A stretch of DNA of 7,109 nucleotides from an uncultured Verrucomicrobia subdivision 3 bacterium (lineage in GTDB: Bacteria > Verrucomicrobiota > Verrucomicrobiae > Limisphaerales > UBA11358): positions 1 through 7,109 of the forward strand of contig CAIXPZ010000122.1 in NCBI GenBank assembly GCA_903921455.1. The letters are read 5' to 3'. Shown here in pieces: positions 5,058 through 7,109 of the stretch. Below the pieces are notes generated by a model. That model did no database searches and had not been told where the DNA came from. It worked only from the letters and a program-made list of their open reading frames with translations. Within the stretch, counting starts at the first letter, position 1. The number at the start of each line of letters is the position of its first letter. Made by a program: the position numbers and the translations under genes.

Positions 5058-5627
5058 TTAGTTCGCCGGTGGAAGCTCCCCCCGGAGAAATTTGAAAAAA
5101 GTTTCGGAAGTCATCGTGACCAGCCAGCGGCCGTCCCGATCCTGATGGCCCACGACGAAGGCGCGTCGGCCGGCTTCACGCCGGGCTTGTGCCACCGCCT
5201 CGTGGATGTTGAGCCGACGACCGGTGATAATTTGGCAGTGGACCCAGTCCACTTCGCCGCACGCTTGCGCCGGTGAAAATTCCGCCGCCATGCGTGTCGT
5301 CCATTCGCCCGTGAGATCGCGCTGGAACAGGCGATAGAACCGCTCCGCGTCCATCGTCACCAGCCACGGCCAGTAGTTTTTACGATGGGCGACAAATGCC
5401 GCCTTGCCGCCGGCATCGCGCCGAGCCTGAACCATCGCCGCCGACAGGTTCAGATGCTCGACGTGTTTCACCTCGAAGTGATACATGGGCAGGTCGTCGC
5501 AAACGACGTCCGGCGAGCCTGGCGAACCGCTGAATTGCTGGCCGCGTCGGGCGGCGTAACCGTGGGCGCGAAATTCATCGCGCCACTGGCGCTCAGCGCG
5601 CTTGCCTTTTTCACGGGAGATTTTCAT
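5058..5627 (-). CDS. PDDEXK (Holliday-junction-resolvase-like) nuclease with duplicated C-terminal half
   Basis: The first about 105 of 189 residues match small phage PDDEXK nucleases of the Hjc-like kind, normally about that length. There is a basic start with GKRAERQWRDEF (8-19, E12), a loop ARRGQQFSGSPGSPD (26-40, D40), and the catalytic strand FEVK (51-54, E52, K54), followed by LNLSAAMVQARRDAG and WLVTM. Such enzymes cut branched or damaged DNA with metal ions. Residues 139-185 repeat residues 59-105 at a constant offset of 80, without gaps. By hand count 20 of 47 positions are identical, including QARR, AG and WLVTM. In the second copy FEVK is replaced by CQII, so it should be inactive. 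The ATG at 5627 overlaps the previous stop (ATGA). The nuclease fold is well supported; resolvase activity is inferred. Confidence 0.8.
   Translation of the reverse strand: MKISREKGKRAERQWRDEFRAHGYAARRGQQFSGSPGSPDVVCDDLPMYHFEVKHVEHLNLSAAMVQARRDAGGKAAFVAHRKNYWPWLVTMDAERFYRLFQRDLTGEWTTRMAAEFSPAQACGEVDWVHCQIITGRRLNIHEAVAQARREAGRRAFVVGHQDRDGRWLVTMTSETFFKFLRGELPPAN
5073..5213 (-). repeat. Copy 2 of intragenic duplication (nuclease residues 139-185)
   Basis: This is the degenerate second copy, with LNIHEAVAQARREAG, GRWLVTM and ETFFKFLRGEL. Resemblance extends weakly upstream of this block, through the position where the first copy has its catalytic strand (residues 129-138: VHCQIITGRR), and there Glu and Lys are lost. 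The conserved helix, the WLVTM strand and the aromatic residues suggest a kept fold used for binding or dimer-like packing rather than catalysis. Confidence 0.7.
5313..5453 (-). repeat. Copy 1 of intragenic duplication (nuclease residues 59-105)
   Basis: This segment encodes the helix and strand following the catalytic EVK of the nuclease, with LNLSAAMVQARRDAG at its start and WLVTM near its end. It aligns without gaps to 5073-5213, exactly 240 bases away. The similarity is clear at protein level and weaker at DNA level, so the duplication is old. Confidence 0.7.
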
Positions 5628-5791
5628 TTGTCAGTCCCCCCGGATTTATTTTTCGCGTCCAATTTTTCCCGACGCTCCTTGAGCCATTCCTTGATGGTCC
5701 AGCGGATGAATGCCGCCACGAAAAAGACGTAGCCAAGCATTGCGGACGGGAAGAAGAAGTATTCGATGATGATTTCGTTGATTTTGTGCAT
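5624..5791 (-). CDS. Small single-pass membrane protein, 55 aa
   Basis: The protein has one hydrophobic segment, about residues 10-30 (YFFFPSAMLGYVFFVAAFIR), preceded by the short N-terminus MHKINEIIIE and followed by a strongly charged tail, KEWLKERREKLDAKNK (34-49). The positive-inside rule places the tail in the cytoplasm. No function can be read from it; one-helix proteins in phage early operons include superinfection-exclusion and lysis-related proteins, but nothing specific points there. I chose ATG 5791, behind a CA-rich leader (aactaacaaaatcatt). The frame reaches back to a GTG at 5839, but the added 16 residues look like translated leader. The stop overlaps the nuclease start as ATGA, which supports real translation. 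Confidence 0.6.
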   Translation of the reverse strand: MHKINEIIIEYFFFPSAMLGYVFFVAAFIRWTIKEWLKERREKLDAKNKSGGTDK

Positions 5792-5839
5792 AATGATTTT
5801 GTTAGTTGTTGGTTGGTTAATTGCCGGTGCGGCTCGCAC

Positions 5840-6067
5840 TTAGGTCCGGAGGGCCACGCGGCAGGTTTTGGTGAGGTGGGATTCCACGTCGCTCCACTTG
5901 AACTCGACGCTCCGCCCGATCTTGTAGTAGGGCAGGATGCCGCGCTTCATCCAGTTATCCACGGTGCGGAGGGTTTTCCCCAGGCGGCGGGCGACTTCGG
6001 GTTTGTTGATGAACGGCTCCGTGACCGGAACCGACGGCATTTGCGCCGATTGATTTGTTTCTAACAT
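5840..6067 (-). CDS. MerR/excisionase-like helix-turn-helix DNA-binding protein, 75 aa
   Basis: Residues 18-66 form a compact winged-helix domain of the HTH_17/excisionase class: FINKPEVARRLGKTLRTVDN (19-38) supplies the two HTH helices, WMKRGILPYYKIG (39-51) the turn and wing, and RSVEFKWSDVESHL (52-65) the closing strand and helix. Such proteins bind specific DNA as Xis recombination directionality factors, small regulators or origin binders. No integrase is visible here. As first gene of the leftward operon, directly behind a repeat-bearing gap, it may bind those repeats and regulate its own operon; that is inference. The 17-residue N-terminus before the domain is Ser/Thr/Pro-rich and probably disordered. 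ATG 6067 has no Shine-Dalgarno. The next gene follows after 48 nt. Confidence 0.75.
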   Translation of the reverse strand: MLETNQSAQMPSVPVTEPFINKPEVARRLGKTLRTVDNWMKRGILPYYKIGRSVEFKWSDVESHLTKTCRVALRT

Positions 6068-6174
6068 GGTCGTTTACAGTTGTGTTGTTATGGACTTGCT
6101 GGCGTCAGCTACACGACCGACGTGCATGTCCCTGTAAACCGCCCCGAAGTAAACTGGCAGGATGTATGAAAACG
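6068..6174 (-). promoter_or_regulatory. Probable promoter/operator region of the leftward operon
   Basis: The gap between the terminator and the first operon gene contains GTTTACAG (6072-6079) and its perfect inverse CTGTAAAC (6132-6139). A further GTAAAC at 6149-6154 lies exactly 15 bases from the one at 6134-6139. There is also an imperfect dyad, GACgTGCAtGTC, at 6119-6130. On the minus strand TTTACA (6138-6133) could act as a -35 element, but I see no convincing -10 element at the right spacing. Location, strand switch-off just upstream and repeated motifs suggest promoter and operators; the exact start is not resolved. Confidence 0.42.
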
Positions 6175-6202
6175 AAAAACGCCCGTAAATACGGGCGTTT
6201 TT
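6175..6202 (-). terminator. Intrinsic terminator of the right-edge gene
   Basis: This is a perfect inverted repeat: aaaaacgcccgt (6175-6186), loop aaat, acgggcgttttt (6191-6202). Read on the minus strand it is a GC-rich stem ending in five Ts, 38 nt past the TGA of the gene ending at 6240. It is symmetrical, so it could also stop plus-strand transcription. It separates the right-edge gene from the leftward operon. Confidence 0.88.
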
Positions 6203-6239
6203 CCTGTTATGACCGGGTCATTGTGCGGTCATTTTTGCT

Positions 6240-7109
6240 TCATTCCGATTCGCCTTCTCGCTCCTCAATGTCGTGAACCAGCGACTTGCGGTGGATATGT
6301 TCGGCTCGGGAATCGGCCACGGCGTCATCGACCTTGTTGAAGAATGGCGAATAGGCCCGCAGCTCCTCGGGGTCCTTACCCGTCACCCGGCGGATGATGT
6401 TCAACCGCTTCAACACGGTGGTCTTCACGCAACCACAGCGCTTCGCCACGGCCTCGGCGGCCAGCCCGTGTCCGCAGTAAAGGCGGAACACGCGCATCAC
6501 CGACGGGTCTTTGATCTGCTCGTCGCCGTCCAGCTTCTCGATGAGGGCGATGATATGCGCGAAGACCGTTTCTGGTGCCGGCTCCTGTGCATCCGGCGCG
6601 AACGGTTGAAACAGTTCGCCGGGCCGAACCTTCGGCTGCAGTTTCCCCGTGGGTAACAAGACCAGGTTCGTCTCCAGATCGAAAAACCCGGCTCGCGCTC
6701 CCGCCAATAATTCCCGACTGGTGGCGTCCAGCAGCCGGTTGGTCGGCGCGAGCAGGATGAAACGATCACGCTGACGCGCCGCCAAGTCGGCCACGACCTG
6801 CCGGAAGGCGGCACGCTCATTCTGGATGGTCAGAAACACCGGCAACCCATTGGCGAACTTGGCCCCGATCTGCCACGTCATTGGCGGCGGCATCCGGGTT
6901 TCTCGCAGGTCGCACTCAAACACCTTGCTGACCGCCCGTCCGAACTTTGCGATGTTCAACGCCATCAGCGTCGCCTCCGCTGGCGACACCGCCACGTCCT
7001 CGCAGTTCCACGGTTCGCACTGGCAAACCCCGACCAGCGCGCCGTTGGCGCGCTTGTGTATCCGATGGTCGCAACCGCAACCATGCGGGCAGGGGATAAA
7101 CCCCGCCCG
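6240..7109 (-). CDS. Cys/His-rich, helix-turn-helix protein, putative regulator (5' end beyond right edge)
   Basis: The frame is open from the right edge for 289 codons to TGA 6240-6242, so the start lies outside. A GTG at 6995 exists, but the 38 codons before it are clearly coding, with a likely zinc-binding cluster: CPHGCGCDH (7-15), H18, and CQCEPWNC (29-36). A mixed alpha/beta region follows, including VFLTIQNERAAFRQVVADLA and FILLAPTNRLLD (about residues 91-128). The C-terminal third holds a sigma-region-4-like HTH, about 203-243: VFRLYCGHGLAAEAVAKRCG then KTTVLKRLNIIRR. The last 20 residues are highly charged. I do not recognise a named family; a DNA-binding regulator with an N-terminal zinc-binding region is the simplest reading. 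It has its own terminator, so it is a transcription unit separate from the replication operon. Confidence 0.7.
   Translation of the reverse strand, partial: RAGFIPCPHGCGCDHRIHKRANGALVGVCQCEPWNCEDVAVSPAEATLMALNIAKFGRAVSKVFECDLRETRMPPPMTWQIGAKFANGLPVFLTIQNERAAFRQVVADLAARQRDRFILLAPTNRLLDATSRELLAGARAGFFDLETNLVLLPTGKLQPKVRPGELFQPFAPDAQEPAPETVFAHIIALIEKLDGDEQIKDPSVMRVFRLYCGHGLAAEAVAKRCGCVKTTVLKRLNIIRRVTGKDPEELRAYSPFFNKVDDAVADSRAEHIHRKSLVHDIEEREGESE

Noticed and set aside
5792..5839. N-terminal extension of the membrane protein from GTG 5839
   Set aside because: The extension reads as translated CA-rich leader and would put a polar stretch ahead of the expected N-terminus; ATG 5791 is preferred.
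6211..6235. Second small terminator-like repeat (gaccg ... cggtc followed by attttt)
   Set aside because: The stem is only 5 bp with a 10-nt loop, and the T-run suits plus-strand transcription, for which there is no gene. The strong terminator at 6175-6202 already explains the end of the gene.
6993..6995. GTG 6995 as the start of the right-edge gene
   Set aside because: The upstream codons to the window edge encode a dense Cys/His cluster and remain in frame, so the gene starts outside the window.
1..7109. CRISPR array, tRNA, rRNA or insertion sequence
   Set aside because: I saw no regularly spaced direct repeats, cloverleaf with conserved loop bases, rRNA-like segment or transposase-like frame anywhere in the window.

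Overview
This window looks like part of a bacteriophage or prophage genome: the early DNA-replication and recombination module, ending at the start of the packaging module. Every gene I can support lies on the minus strand, so the functional order runs from the right edge to the left. The DNA is GC-rich (by eye about 60%). Most starts lack a clear Shine-Dalgarno sequence and instead follow A-rich or CA-rich leaders. With the protein style, this leads me to guess a host such as Verrucomicrobiota or a related group, but that is only a guess. No tRNA, rRNA, integrase, capsid or DNA polymerase gene is visible.

Layout, right to left. (1) 7109-6240: a gene entering from outside the window, with a Cys/His-rich N-terminal region and a C-terminal helix-turn-helix, probably a regulator. 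Its transcript ends at a strong intrinsic terminator (6175-6202). (2) 6174-6068: a regulatory gap with repeated GTAAAC/GTTTAC motifs, the likely start of the leftward operon. (3) 6067-5058: a small MerR/excisionase-like DNA-binding protein, a 55-residue one-helix membrane protein, and a PDDEXK nuclease whose C-terminal half is duplicated in degenerate form. (4) 5033-3397: an SSB-like protein with an acidic DDIPF tail, a strong hairpin, a DEDDy exonuclease and an 81-residue unknown protein. (5) 3400-2690: an HNH-type zinc protein and a 104-residue unknown protein. (6) 2693-665: an archaeo-eukaryotic-type primase followed one base later by a RepA-like (AAA_25) helicase. (7) 664-532: a short gap with two sizeable hairpins. 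(8) 531 to the left edge: a terminase small-subunit-like gene.

The genes are packed tightly, with 4-nt stop/start overlaps at 5624-5627, 3639-3642, 3397-3400 and 2690-2693, so translation is probably coupled. Together they supply origin melting and unwinding (helicase), priming (primase), ssDNA coating (SSB-like), end trimming or proofreading (exonuclease) and branch resolution or DNA cleavage (PDDEXK and HNH proteins). The polymerase would come from the host or from outside the window. The most distinctive features are the internally duplicated nuclease and the structured repeats at module boundaries.
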